Below, piece after piece: positions 44,242-52,623 of a stretch of 64,000 nt of DNA. The position numbers and the translations under genes are program-made. The notes beneath the pieces are model-generated. The model did no database searches and had not been told where the DNA came from. It worked only from the letters and a program-made list of their open reading frames with translations. Origin of the DNA: Oligosphaera ethanolica (lineage in GTDB: Bacteria; Verrucomicrobiota; Lentisphaeria; Oligosphaerales; Oligosphaeraceae); assembly GCF_030814695.1 (NCBI RefSeq), contig NZ_JAUSVL010000001.1, positions 4,066,227 to 4,130,226 of the forward strand. Direction: 5' to 3'. Within the stretch, counting starts at the first letter, position 1. The number at the start of each line of letters is the position of its first letter.

Positions 44242-45144
44242 ATGAAAATGGAAATTTGTCCCGGCATTCATGTGTTGAAATACCCCTGTGGCACCGCGTG
44301 GACTGGCATGGTGTTGATTGTGCGCCGACGTGTTGTCTTGATTGACACGGCATTTGCGCCGGCGATTGATTCGCTGCTGTATCCGTACCTGGAAACGTTG
44401 GGGCTGATAGCGGCTGACATTGATGTGATCATCAACACCCATGTCCATGGCGATCATATTGGTGGCAATGCGCGGCTGCAAGCCGAAACCGGCGCCGAGC
44501 TCGCGGTTCATGAGCTCGGGGCGGCAAAGCTGCGCGATCCCTATTTGCATCTGAACAGGATTCGCAGTCGCTTCTCGCCGCTGGTTCCTTTTCAGGAGGT
44601 CCCGGCGGGACTGGCGCCCGTGATAGCGGATCGGGTCCTGCATGACGGCGACCGCATCGATCTGGGCGATTCCGAATTGCGGATCATCCATACGCCGGGG
44701 CACGACAGCGATTCGCTCTGCATATGTGAGCCGCAATCGGGATGTCTGTTCAGTGGCGATACATTACAGGGACAAGGCACGCTCAGTGCCGGGCTGGCTT
44801 TCTATCAGGATTTACCCGCGTATCGGCACAGCCTGCAAAAGATTGCCGCCATGTCAGGCCGGATTAACTGCCTTATTGCCGGGCATCCTTTTTCTCCCAC
44901 CGATGGCATCATGCGCGGCGAGCAGGTGACTGAGTTCCTGGCGGCCTGTCGCGAGACGACCGATCGCTATGATCATGAGCTAAGGAGACTGCTGCAAGCG
45001 CACCACGACTGCAACGACCTCAAATACTTTACCGATGAGCTGCTGGCCAGTGCCGGTCTGACGGCCAAACCGACGGTTCCCGTGCTGGCTTTCCACACCG
45101 TTGCGGAACATCTCAAAGACATCCAGGGAACTCAGTCGCTATGA
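44242..45144 (+). CDS. Metallo-beta-lactamase fold hydrolase
   Basis: A 300-residue MBL-fold protein starting at ATG 44242 with AAAGGG upstream. The metal site is THVHGDHIGG (HxHxDH); HTPGHDSDSLCI and LFSGDTLQG follow, then LIAGHPFSP gives the last His. These fit a binuclear zinc hydrolase acting on lactones, thioesters or similar esters. Its stop overlaps the start of the next gene (ATGA). In a sugar-acid pathway a lactonase would follow the dehydrogenase (inference). Confidence 0.9.
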   Translation: MKMEICPGIHVLKYPCGTAWTGMVLIVRRRVVLIDTAFAPAIDSLLYPYLETLGLIAADIDVIINTHVHGDHIGGNARLQAETGAELAVHELGAAKLRDPYLHLNRIRSRFSPLVPFQEVPAGLAPVIADRVLHDGDRIDLGDSELRIIHTPGHDSDSLCICEPQSGCLFSGDTLQGQGTLSAGLAFYQDLPAYRHSLQKIAAMSGRINCLIAGHPFSPTDGIMRGEQVTEFLAACRETTDRYDHELRRLLQAHHDCNDLKYFTDELLASAGLTAKPTVPVLAFHTVAEHLKDIQGTQSL

Positions 45145-46043
45145 AAATGACCCTACAGGGAATTATCTGTGCCTTGATTACTCCGCTCACTGAGCAGGAG
45201 AAGATTGATCTGCGCGGCGTTGACCAGCTGCTTGAACGGGTTATTGGCGGCGGGATCAATACTCTGCTGGCGCTTGGATCAACGGGCGAACAGGCGATGT
45301 TGCGTGATGCTGAAAAGCAACGTTTGCTGCAAGCAGTCAAAAGCGCGCTTCCGGCTGGCGTTGCGCTGATTGTCGGGACGGGTGACACCGGGACGGAGCG
45401 GGCAATCGACAACGCCAAGATGGCTCAGGACGCCGGCGCGGATGCAGTCATCGTCACCCCGCCGAGTTATTATCCTTTTGCCGACGGGTCATTGCAGGAG
45501 TACTACGAGCGCATCGCTGAGGCGATAGCTCTCCCCGTTATTCTTTACAATATCAGCCGCTTTACTGGGAATAAGCTGTCGCCAGAACTGGTAACCAAGC
45601 TCAGCGCTGATCAGCGGATCATTGGTATCAAAGACAGTGATCGCGATATGGACTATTTCCGTCAGCTCCTTAAGCTCACCCAGGCGCACAAGCATTTTGC
45701 GGTCATTCAGGGCAGCGACCGTTTGTTGGTGGAAAGTTTTGTCGCCGGGTCGCCGGCCGGGGTTTCTGTCACCGCCAATATCTATCCGGAACTCACGGTG
45801 AGTTTATATGAACAGTGTCGGCGGGGCGATAGCGTCGGCGCGCAAACACTGCAGCAGCGCAATTTGGAGTTGGTCAAAGTCATCATTCGTCATGGCTGTT
45901 TTCCGGTAGAATTAAAAACGGCCGCGGCTGGGCTGGGCCTGTGTCAGGCCATGGCGAGTTCACCGTTTCCGGTTCTTTCTGAGCAGGATAGGCAACAGCT
46001 CGTTCATGACGTGCAAAAAATAATCGCGGGAGAAACGGTATGA
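45141..46043 (+). CDS. Dihydrodipicolinate synthase/N-acetylneuraminate lyase-family aldolase
   Basis: A 300-residue class I aldolase-like TIM barrel: ALGSTGEQAMLRDAEKQRL (GSTGE substrate carboxylate loop), VTPPSYYPF, LPVILYNISR (catalytic Tyr) and RIIGIKDSDRD (Schiff-base Lys). The family joins or splits pyruvate with aldehydes, or dehydrates keto-sugar acids. It is coupled to both neighbours by ATGA overlaps. It probably cleaves a 2-keto acid generated by the downstream dehydratase (inference). A biosynthetic DapA role is unlikely in this context. Confidence 0.9.
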   Translation: MKMTLQGIICALITPLTEQEKIDLRGVDQLLERVIGGGINTLLALGSTGEQAMLRDAEKQRLLQAVKSALPAGVALIVGTGDTGTERAIDNAKMAQDAGADAVIVTPPSYYPFADGSLQEYYERIAEAIALPVILYNISRFTGNKLSPELVTKLSADQRIIGIKDSDRDMDYFRQLLKLTQAHKHFAVIQGSDRLLVESFVAGSPAGVSVTANIYPELTVSLYEQCRRGDSVGAQTLQQRNLELVKVIIRHGCFPVELKTAAAGLGLCQAMASSPFPVLSEQDRQQLVHDVQKIIAGETV

Positions 46044-47695
46044 ATCAGCGCAGTAAACTGGATTTTGGCATTGCCAGCGTGAAACGCGACGGCATTCTCA
46101 TGGGCTTGGGGTACACCAGAGAGGAAATTAGGAAGCCCTACATCGCCGTGGTCAACTCCTGGAACGAGTACAATCCCGGGCACATTCATCTGCGGGAGAT
46201 TGCCGAACGGGTGAAAGCCGGCATTCGTGAAGCCGGCGGGCTGCCTTTTGAGGTGGTCACGACTGGTCTCTGCGATGGCATGGTGCTCAAGGACCCCCGC
46301 TATATTGAACTGCCCAGCCGCAACCTGATCGCCGATGAAGTCGAGCTCAATGTGGAAGCCAATATGTTCGACGGCATGGTGCTGTTGAGTACCTGCGATT
46401 CAATTGTGCCTGGGCACCTGATGGCGGCGGCGCGGCTGGATATTCCCGCAGTAGTGGTGACCGGCGGATATATGCCGCACTGCTTCTACCGAGGGCACGA
46501 GATCGGCCTGACTGAAGTGTCCAGCTCGGTCGGCAAAGTGATGGAAGGCAAAATGCCCCGCGGCGATTTCGACGACATGGTCGGCTGCGCTCATGCGGGG
46601 CAGGGGGCCTGCGGGAGCATGACCACCGCCAATAGCATGTGCTGTATCGCGGAAGCCCTCGGCATGGCCATGCCGAACAATTCGACCACGGATGCCACCA
46701 ACAAACGCATCGGCGGTATGGCATACGAGGCCGGACGCCACGTGATGCGCATGCTGGCGGCGGGCATCACCACTCGCGCTATCATTACCGAAAAAGCTCT
46801 GGAAAACGCCATCATCACCGATATCGCCATCGGTGGCTCAACCAATCTGCTGCTGCATATTCCAGCCATCGCTACCGAGGCCGGGATCGATCGCGACTGG
46901 TGGAAATTCTTCGACGAAGCTTCGCATCGCATTCCACTGTTGACGGGCATCGCTCCCAACGGCAAGTATTATTTCAAGGACTTCGATGCCGCCGGTGGCA
47001 TGCAGGCTCTGCTGAAAAATCTCATGCCCAAGCTTCATGCCGACTGTCTGGCGATTAACGGCAAAACGATTGGCGAGAATGCTGCCGGTGCACCGATCTA
47101 TAATGCCGAGGTCATTCGTTCTTTGGACAATCCGGTGATCAATGACGGCGGTATCGCCGTGCTCTATGGCAATATCGCGCCCGAGGGTGCGATCATCAAA
47201 ACGGCGGCGGTGCCGGAATCCATGCTGCGTTTTGTCGGGGGGGCAAAAGTCTTCCATGACGTCGATGACGCCACCGCGGCCTTGCGGCGCGGCGACATTA
47301 CCCCCGGCACGGTAGTCGTCATCCGTTATCTCGGCCCCAAGGGGCGTTTCGGGACCACCGCCTTCACTTTCCAGAAAGAGCTTGCTGGCATGAGCATCGC
47401 CGACAACGTGGCGATCATTACTGACGGACGCTTCTCCGGCGGCACCTCTGGCCTCAGCATTGGCTATGTATCACCGGAAGCTGCCGTGGGCGGACCGCTC
47501 AACGCAATCGCTGACGGCGACATCATTCACATCGATATCCCGCAACGCACGCTCAAGGTCATGCTGTCTGACGCCGAGATCAAGCGGCGCCAAGCCCAGG
47601 TTGACTGGACCTTCAATGTCCCCAATTGCCGGCCATTTTTGCGCCTCTTCGCGCGCAACGTGACCTCAACCGCCAAAGGGGCGACGTGGTATTGA
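46040..47695 (+). CDS. IlvD/Edd-family dehydratase
   Basis: A 551-residue dehydratase. Cys ligands for an Fe-S cluster are seen in LLSTCDSIVPGHL and GAGQGACGSMTTANSM-like context (AHAGQGACGSMTTANSMCC), and the C-terminal GRFSGGTSGLSIGYVSPEAA is the IlvD/Edd signature. Members are dihydroxy-acid dehydratase, phosphogluconate dehydratase and aldonate dehydratases. Given the catabolic partners a sugar-acid dehydratase is more likely than IlvD proper. It starts in an ATGA overlap with the aldolase gene and is the last gene of the operon. Confidence 0.9.
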   Translation: MNQRSKLDFGIASVKRDGILMGLGYTREEIRKPYIAVVNSWNEYNPGHIHLREIAERVKAGIREAGGLPFEVVTTGLCDGMVLKDPRYIELPSRNLIADEVELNVEANMFDGMVLLSTCDSIVPGHLMAAARLDIPAVVVTGGYMPHCFYRGHEIGLTEVSSSVGKVMEGKMPRGDFDDMVGCAHAGQGACGSMTTANSMCCIAEALGMAMPNNSTTDATNKRIGGMAYEAGRHVMRMLAAGITTRAIITEKALENAIITDIAIGGSTNLLLHIPAIATEAGIDRDWWKFFDEASHRIPLLTGIAPNGKYYFKDFDAAGGMQALLKNLMPKLHADCLAINGKTIGENAAGAPIYNAEVIRSLDNPVINDGGIAVLYGNIAPEGAIIKTAAVPESMLRFVGGAKVFHDVDDATAALRRGDITPGTVVVIRYLGPKGRFGTTAFTFQKELAGMSIADNVAIITDGRFSGGTSGLSIGYVSPEAAVGGPLNAIADGDIIHIDIPQRTLKVMLSDAEIKRRQAQVDWTFNVPNCRPFLRLFARNVTSTAKGATWY

Positions 47696-47699
47696 GCGC

Positions 47700-47831
47700 A
47701 AGGTTTTCTGTAATGTGCGAAATTTCGTGATAGAAAGCGAGACTTGACATAGTGGTTCTGAAGCCTTTGCCTGCGCCGTAGGCGCTTAACTATGCTTAAC
47801 CCCATGCTTCAGCATGGGGTTAAGCATGGTA
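47700..47831 (+). repeat. Repeat family R7, left part interrupted by IS
   Basis: It matches 37912-38040. It ends with a 44-bp segment (47788-47831) containing the palindrome TTAACCCCATGCTTCAGC followed by ATGGGGTTAA, which is duplicated exactly at 49700-49743 on the other side of the insertion sequence. Confidence 0.85.
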
Positions 47832-47860
47832 CTGGACTTTGGACAATCTTGCACGGACTC

Positions 47861-49219
47861 CTACGCAACGTCCGGTGCTGATTTTTTTCCCTCCGCCAGC
47901 TCGCTTTGCATTAAACGCACCAGATCGCGCAGGGATGGACGGGTGACCGGGTCGTTTCGCCACCGTTCTCGCGTTGGGAATGCCTCGTTTCGCTTGTCAT
48001 CGTAGAGTCGTATGCTTGCCAGAAGCAAAGCGGCATAGCAAGCCGAGATGAAAGCGGGCACTTTAGCTACTGAATCTTTGTTCCACACCTGGGCTTTGCC
48101 AATGCCAAGTATTGCTTTCTGGTCTCGAAAGCTGACTTCGATCTCCCAGCGAAGCAAGTAAGCCCTTATAGCCTGTTCGATCGTGATCTTGTTTATGGCA
48201 CCGGTTACGACCAGGAAGGCAGGCTGCCGATAGAGAGTGCGCCCATTCTTGGTCAGACGATAGGGAAAAGGCTTAATGACTATGAGATTACAGGGCTGAT
48301 CGTGGGTCGCACCCGGCCACCTGACGTTTTGGACGCACTTGTAATGCACGGCAAGTTTACGTCCGTGCTTGAATACCTCCATGGTCCGCGTTTCGTAGTT
48401 GTCGCTGGCAAGAATATCCTTGGGTGAAGGCAGACGTTGGCCGTACTTGCGATTGCCTTTGCGTTGTTCGGGGCAAAGAGGCTCGACAAAGACCGTGTCC
48501 TTCCTCGCTCGCGCGACGATCACGGTGTTGTGAGGAGGATCAGTCAGGAAACAGCTGTTGGCAAAACTGCCGTCGGCGCTTTGGATAAGGACACGGTCGT
48601 AACCGCCAGGTATTGCGTCGATTGCCCCACGAAGGGAAAAAAGCTGCTGGCGACCGCGCACACTCATGTTGTGCTTTTTCTTCTCTTCCTTCAGTATCTG
48701 TTCCTCCTCCGGACTTGTCACTTTTCCAGCCTTGACCGGTGGTGCGTGTCTGAACGCCACGGGTACGGCTCGACTGGAGTTGGGATCAGAGCCGTGGCAC
48801 ATGATGGTCGTTTCCAGATAGCGCTGGCCAATGACCAGATTGACATGAAACGGGGGGCTGATAGGGTCCCGGGCGTAAGCAGTACCGGGGATTTTTTTGC
48901 CGGTCTTGCGCACGAGCGTATCGTCGATGGCGGAAATGATGGGGTCGTAGACTGGGCAGAGACTGACGGCCTCCTGGATAATGGGCCCGAATATGCCTTC
49001 ACAGTCCCATTTACTCCGGGAGAAAAGTTTATAGAACGCGCTCCAGTGGAACACCATATCTAGAAAGTTAATGGCGCTGGTTATGGTTTTTGGATGACTG
49101 GCGCCCAAAAGGCCGATGCCTATCGTGACAAATCGCTTTCGTGACCGAACATCCTTGATGCCCACGCTCAGAGTCGCCAAAAAAGCACGCAACCACACAA
49201 GCAGCGATTTGTTTTCCAT
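47861..49219 (-). CDS. DDE transposase
   Basis: A 452-residue transposase of the DDE superfamily (IS701/IS4-like). The first acidic motif is ISAIDDTLVRKTGKKIPG, the second LIQSADGSFANSCF, and the third is in YLLRWEIEVSFRDQKAILGI with the catalytic Glu. The N-terminal 90 residues are helical and probably bind the inverted repeats. Its ATG is 2 nt after the stop of the accessory gene and GAGGAGG in that gene's end serves as ribosome-binding site, so the two are coupled. The gene appears intact. Confidence 0.9.
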   Translation of the reverse strand: MENKSLLVWLRAFLATLSVGIKDVRSRKRFVTIGIGLLGASHPKTITSAINFLDMVFHWSAFYKLFSRSKWDCEGIFGPIIQEAVSLCPVYDPIISAIDDTLVRKTGKKIPGTAYARDPISPPFHVNLVIGQRYLETTIMCHGSDPNSSRAVPVAFRHAPPVKAGKVTSPEEEQILKEEKKKHNMSVRGRQQLFSLRGAIDAIPGGYDRVLIQSADGSFANSCFLTDPPHNTVIVARARKDTVFVEPLCPEQRKGNRKYGQRLPSPKDILASDNYETRTMEVFKHGRKLAVHYKCVQNVRWPGATHDQPCNLIVIKPFPYRLTKNGRTLYRQPAFLVVTGAINKITIEQAIRAYLLRWEIEVSFRDQKAILGIGKAQVWNKDSVAKVPAFISACYAALLLASIRLYDDKRNEAFPTRERWRNDPVTRPSLRDLVRLMQSELAEGKKSAPDVA

Positions 49220-49221
49220 GG

Positions 49222-49569
49222 CTAATCGTCCTCCTCTTGGTCCAGCAGTGCAAATTCGTTGCGTCCTGTACGCCGGAACGTGTGTCCGTCGAGAACCTTC
49301 TTGGTCATCGCCGACACGATGGACTCGCGACGCAGCTTCACGCCATGGCGCTTCTGCACGCGGTCAAGGATCTCATTGATGTGAAGAGGCTCCCCCGCTT
49401 CTCGGAGTATATCGCTAACTAGTAACATGTTAGATCTTTTTCCGGCTGCCTTTCGGTTCGCTTCCAGGCGACCGTCCAAACCTTTGGCCGAGCGCAATGC
49501 CTTTAGTCCGGATTCAAGCATTGTTTCCAAGACATTACAGAGATCGTTGCTGCTGATTTCTTTTGCCAT
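49222..49569 (-). CDS. HARE-HTH domain accessory protein of the insertion sequence
   Basis: A 115-residue protein. Residues about 45-110 form a HARE-HTH-like winged helix: MLLVSDILREAGEPLHINEI, LDRVQKRHGVKLRRESIVSA and DGHTFRRTGRNEFALLD. This domain is known from HB1/ASXL proteins, RNA polymerase delta subunit and some restriction enzymes. Here it lies inside the inverted repeats, immediately upstream of and coupled to the transposase. A role in target choice, DNA binding or transcriptional control of the element is possible (inference). The N-terminal 40 residues are helical and charged. Confidence 0.75.
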   Translation of the reverse strand: MAKEISSNDLCNVLETMLESGLKALRSAKGLDGRLEANRKAAGKRSNMLLVSDILREAGEPLHINEILDRVQKRHGVKLRRESIVSAMTKKVLDGHTFRRTGRNEFALLDQEEDD

Positions 49570-49699
49570 ACCCGTAGCCCTTCCTTGTTGTGACCAGACA
49601 CGCCAGCATTCAAGCTACGGGTAGCATAATACGGAGTAGGTAGAATGCAAATTAATTTTTAGATTTATTTTTAAACAAAAAAAATTGTCCAAAGTCCAG

Positions 49700-49765
49700 A
49701 ACTATGCTTAACCCCATGCTTCAGCATGGGGTTAAGCATGGTAGTGCCCCTACGGGGCAAATTGG
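49700..49765 (+). repeat. Repeat family R7, right part beyond the IS
   Basis: It starts with the second copy of the 44-bp duplicated palindrome segment (49700-49743) and continues GTGCCCCTACGGGGCAAATT, which matches the continuation at 38031-38051. The rest of the gap to 49886 shows only the ribosome-binding site AAGGAGA. Confidence 0.85.
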
Positions 49766-49886
49766 CAACTACAAGTGTCATCATAAAACTTCGCACATTT
49801 ACCGATTTTCAGATCGTGATGAAGATGGGAACTGATTGGAAGCCGGTTACTGGTCATTCCATTCACAGCAGCAAGGAGAAAACGAT

Positions 49887-50051
49887 ATGCGTTTCACAGT
49901 AATTGCGGGCATGCTCTTGTTTCCGGCGCGGGTCCACTGCGCCCAGCGGGCGGTGTTGGAGAGCGCCCGGGCGTATCCGGTAGCGGCCGAGGTCGATCTC
50001 GTGGTGGTCGGCAGCGGCGTCGGTGGCATGGAAACTGATAAAAAACAGTAG
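49887..50051 (+). pseudogene. N-terminal remnant of a secreted FAD-dependent oxidoreductase
   Basis: AAGGAGA precedes an ATG opening MRFTVIAGMLLFPARVHC, a signal-peptide-like start, then VAAEVDLVVVGSGVGG, the first strand and glycine motif of an FAD-binding Rossmann fold. After GGM the frame ends within 8 codons (54 residues total), where a real enzyme continues for over 400. The bases up to 50156 hold no recognisable continuation with confidence. It is most simply an internal-deletion remnant. Confidence 0.65.
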
Positions 50052-50156
50052 TAAACAGTGGTAGGGTATTTATAGGCCCTGCCGGGCGGTGCCCGTCTGC
50101 TGTGGCTGTACGCGCAGTGGACGTTGTTCGTGGCATGGTTGTTAGCAAAGGACAGA

Positions 50157-51189
50157 ATGACGATGGACAAGAACTTGACGGTTGCGATCATTGGTTGTGG
50201 CAAATTCAGCCCGAATTTTGTACCGTTGTTCAAAGCGCATCCGCTGGTGGACAAGGTGTATGTCTGTGATTTGCTGCCGGATCGGGCGGCGGCCGTCGCG
50301 CAAAAATTTGGCGTTGAGATCGTGGGGTCTTTTGAAGAGGTCCTCAAACGGCGGGACATCAACGCGGTGGCGATATTTACGCAGCGGCATTTGCATGGGC
50401 CGCAGGTGCTGGCGGCGTTGGCGTCTGGCAAGCACGTGTATTCGGCGGTGCCGATGGCCAGCGAAGTCGAGCAGTGTCAGCAGATCGTGGAGCTGGTCAA
50501 GAAGACCGGCCAGACCTACATGATGGGCGAGACCTGCTACTATTATCCCAGCGCCATGTACTGCCGCGAAGCCTATCACGCCGGCAGCTTCGGCAAATTC
50601 GTGTATGGCGAGGCGCAGTATCACCACGACATCGGCCACTTTTCGCAGGAGTACCGTAACGATTTGCTCAATGCGGGGTTGCCGCCTTTCTATTATCCGA
50701 CCCACTCCACGGCGATGATCCTGTCGGCGGTGGATTCATACGCGCTGAAGGTCGTCGCTTTCGGCTACGAAGACCAGGAAGACGACCAGATCTATAAGCG
50801 GAACGTCAACCAGTGGGACAATGTTTTTTCCAATTCCTACTCCATGATGAAGCTGGCCAACGGCGGCACCGCGCGGATCAACGAATGCCGGCGCATCGGC
50901 TATAAAGCCCCCAGTTCCTACGTGTCGGCGTTCTATGGCACCGAAGGCGCATACCAGTTCAGCAACGCCCAGCATCTGCTGACGGTGAAGGCGCCCCAGG
51001 GCGTGACGCTGACCGACGTCAGCGCGCGCGTCAATCCCGTGGCGATGACGGAACATGCGGACGACCCAGAGTTCAAGCAGAAAGTCGCCAATCACAAGTG
51101 GCAATGTGATAACTTCGCGCCCATTCAGCAGGCCGATGCAGACCGCCTTCCCGCGAGTTTCAAAGTGCCGGGTTTTCCCAATGGCCACA
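50157..51189 (+). pseudogene. Gfo/Idh/MocA oxidoreductase, 5' part of an IS-split gene
   Basis: The segment begins MTMDKNLTVAIIGCGKFSPN (AAAGGA upstream). It has the NAD-binding fold, the typical DINAVAIFTQRHLHGPQVLA and GKHVYSAVPMASEVEQCQQI segments and a catalytic-domain part through DRLPASFKVPGFPNGH. At 51189 the gene is broken by the 51190-53058 insertion sequence; the apparent stop at 51251 is inside the element. Joining 51189 to 53068 (removing IS and one 9-bp duplication) restores a 405-codon frame continuing NGHMASHQLLIDDFCRA. Before insertion it encoded an intact sugar or cyclitol dehydrogenase-like protein. Confidence 0.92.
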
Positions 51190-51217
51190 GGGTGCAATTC
51201 CCAAAAGTGGGTAACGC

Positions 51218-52390
51218 CTATGCAGCCAGGCCATTGAGTAAATCGGCGTAGAACATGTTCCAGTTGTTGGTTTTAAGCTGACACCGCAGGTGGAGTGCCG
51301 CCTCCGCGTTCTCCAGCTTCCAGAACATGCCCGCACCTTTGATTCTCAGGTTCACGATTCTGCGCACGGCGCTTTCAATCGCTCCAGAGCCAATCGGCTG
51401 TTTCTCTCTGCTGAGCCTGGCATAGTCAATTGCCGACATGTTGGTTTTGAAATACGCATATTCCCGCCTGATGACCGCGTTGCCACGCCGTCTTGATTTG
51501 GCCAGTTCAGCCAGGAACACTGCGGGAGGAGCCTTCTTGAGCAGTTTTTTCATGTTGTCGAGCCACGCGCGCTTCTCGATCTGGCTTGCAAACGTCTTAG
51601 CCTCCGCGACGCTTGCAAGATGCTCGACCGCGTGGTAGTAGTCAAGGCACGTTGACACGCGCGCCCTGTCGATGCCGACTTCTTCGATAATCTGGTCGAT
51701 CCTGTTCCATATCCATTTTGCGCCGTCGCCCAGGAACGTGATTGACTTTGCGTCCTGCGCGCCCATCGCCCTGAGCTCCGCCACCAGCAGCCGAGTGATG
51801 TCCTCCGGGCCGCCGATGGTGCCGTCGCAGCGTTCAAGTCCCTTGCGCATTTTCCGGCCCTCGGCGTCCAGTTCGTAGATGATGAACAGCTTTGGTTCGC
51901 GCCAGTCGGCGACATAGGTATGATAGCCCTTGGCGGTCTTGCGCCCGCGCTTGTTCGTGCGTATGAGGACGCGTCCCCCGTCCATGGCAACCGCGAGTCT
52001 TTTTCCCTCGGCCTCGTTGCTCACACGAAGACAAGCGAGCCGTCGTTCCCTCGCTTTCAGGGAAGCATGACCGACAGCCCGGCTGATCGTGCCGACGCGC
52101 TTGGCCGAAATGTCCCGGCCCCGTAAGCGCAACGCATTGGACGCCTCTTCGTAGGAGTCTCGCAGCCCTTCCAGCGTGACATCCTCGCACAAAGCAGGCG
52201 AAGCGCCGGCAAGGACGCCTAACAAAAGCAAAGCGGGAAACCTGCCTGTGCCCGCCACGCCGCGTCTACCCGTGCCGCGCTTGCGCCCGCGACGCTTCTC
52301 TTTTACGGGCAGATAGTAGGCCGCGGTAATCGAGGTATACTTCCCATGCTTGAGCTGAATGCTGGTCAGCCTTTGCCCGTGGTACCGGAG
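51218..52390 (-). CDS. ISKra4-like transposase, orfB (frameshift-dependent)
   Basis: The frame is open from the slippery site (52396-52390) to the stop at 51218, 390 codons, beginning LRYHGQRLTSIQLKHGKYTS. No good independent start exists near its 5' end; GTG 52258 is internal. Transposase motifs are AVAMDGGRVLIR, FLGDGAKWIWNRID, TCLDYYHAVEHLA and PIGSGAIESAVRRIVNLRIK with GAGMFWKLENAEAAL, the ISKra4 pattern. Expression presumably needs a -1 ribosomal frameshift from orfA, giving a fusion protein. Confidence 0.85.
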   Translation of the reverse strand, partial: LRYHGQRLTSIQLKHGKYTSITAAYYLPVKEKRRGRKRGTGRRGVAGTGRFPALLLLGVLAGASPALCEDVTLEGLRDSYEEASNALRLRGRDISAKRVGTISRAVGHASLKARERRLACLRVSNEAEGKRLAVAMDGGRVLIRTNKRGRKTAKGYHTYVADWREPKLFIIYELDAEGRKMRKGLERCDGTIGGPEDITRLLVAELRAMGAQDAKSITFLGDGAKWIWNRIDQIIEEVGIDRARVSTCLDYYHAVEHLASVAEAKTFASQIEKRAWLDNMKKLLKKAPPAVFLAELAKSRRRGNAVIRREYAYFKTNMSAIDYARLSREKQPIGSGAIESAVRRIVNLRIKGAGMFWKLENAEAALHLRCQLKTNNWNMFYADLLNGLAA

Positions 52391-52623
52391 TTTTTTTTAG
52401 CGGGCCTTTCTATTCGGACGTCTCCCACCGTCTTTTGCAGCACCTCCGCCACGATGTCGTCCATCGCCTGTCCCAACAGGCGATCCGGTGTGTTTTCCGC
52501 TTCCTTGAAGGTCTTCGCCGACGGGCTCCGGTTGAATGTTTTCAGCGCCTGGACGATCTCGGCTTTGCGTTCGAGAAGCTTTTTTTCCACCAGGGCGTTC
52601 AGTTCTTCGTCCGTCATTCCCAT
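52366..52623 (-). CDS. ISKra4-like element orfA (zero frame of the -1 frameshift)
   Basis: An 85-residue helical protein starting MGMTDEELNALVEKKLLERK, with AAGGAG 9-10 nt upstream. Near its end the codons GCT AAA AAA AAC contain the classical slippery heptamer A AAA AAC at 52396-52390; slipping by -1 leads directly into CTC CGG TAC of orfB. It overlaps the DUF6788-like gene in another frame. Its natural product is probably the N-terminal part of the transposase. Confidence 0.75.
   Translation of the reverse strand: MGMTDEELNALVEKKLLERKAEIVQALKTFNRSPSAKTFKEAENTPDRLLGQAMDDIVAEVLQKTVGDVRIERPAKKNSGTTGKG

Larger units (their letters stand above)
47832..49699 (-). mobile_element. Insertion sequence (DDE transposase plus HARE-HTH accessory gene), 1,868 bp
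   Basis: Perfect 16-bp terminal inverted repeats CTGGACTTTGGACAAT lie at 47832-47847 and 49684-49699. The element is bounded by an exact 44-bp direct repeat (47788-47831 and 49700-49743). Removing the element and one repeat restores a module like 37989-38051. It encodes a transposase (47861-49219) and an upstream small gene (49222-49569), both leftward. Long duplications are known for a few IS families such as IS1634; I could not settle the family. Confidence 0.9.

Noticed and set aside
46040..47695. Biosynthetic dihydroxy-acid dehydratase (ilvD) assignment
   Set aside because: Family motifs fit both IlvD and sugar-acid dehydratases; the catabolic operon context without other branched-chain amino acid genes makes ilvD proper unlikely, so no symbol was given.
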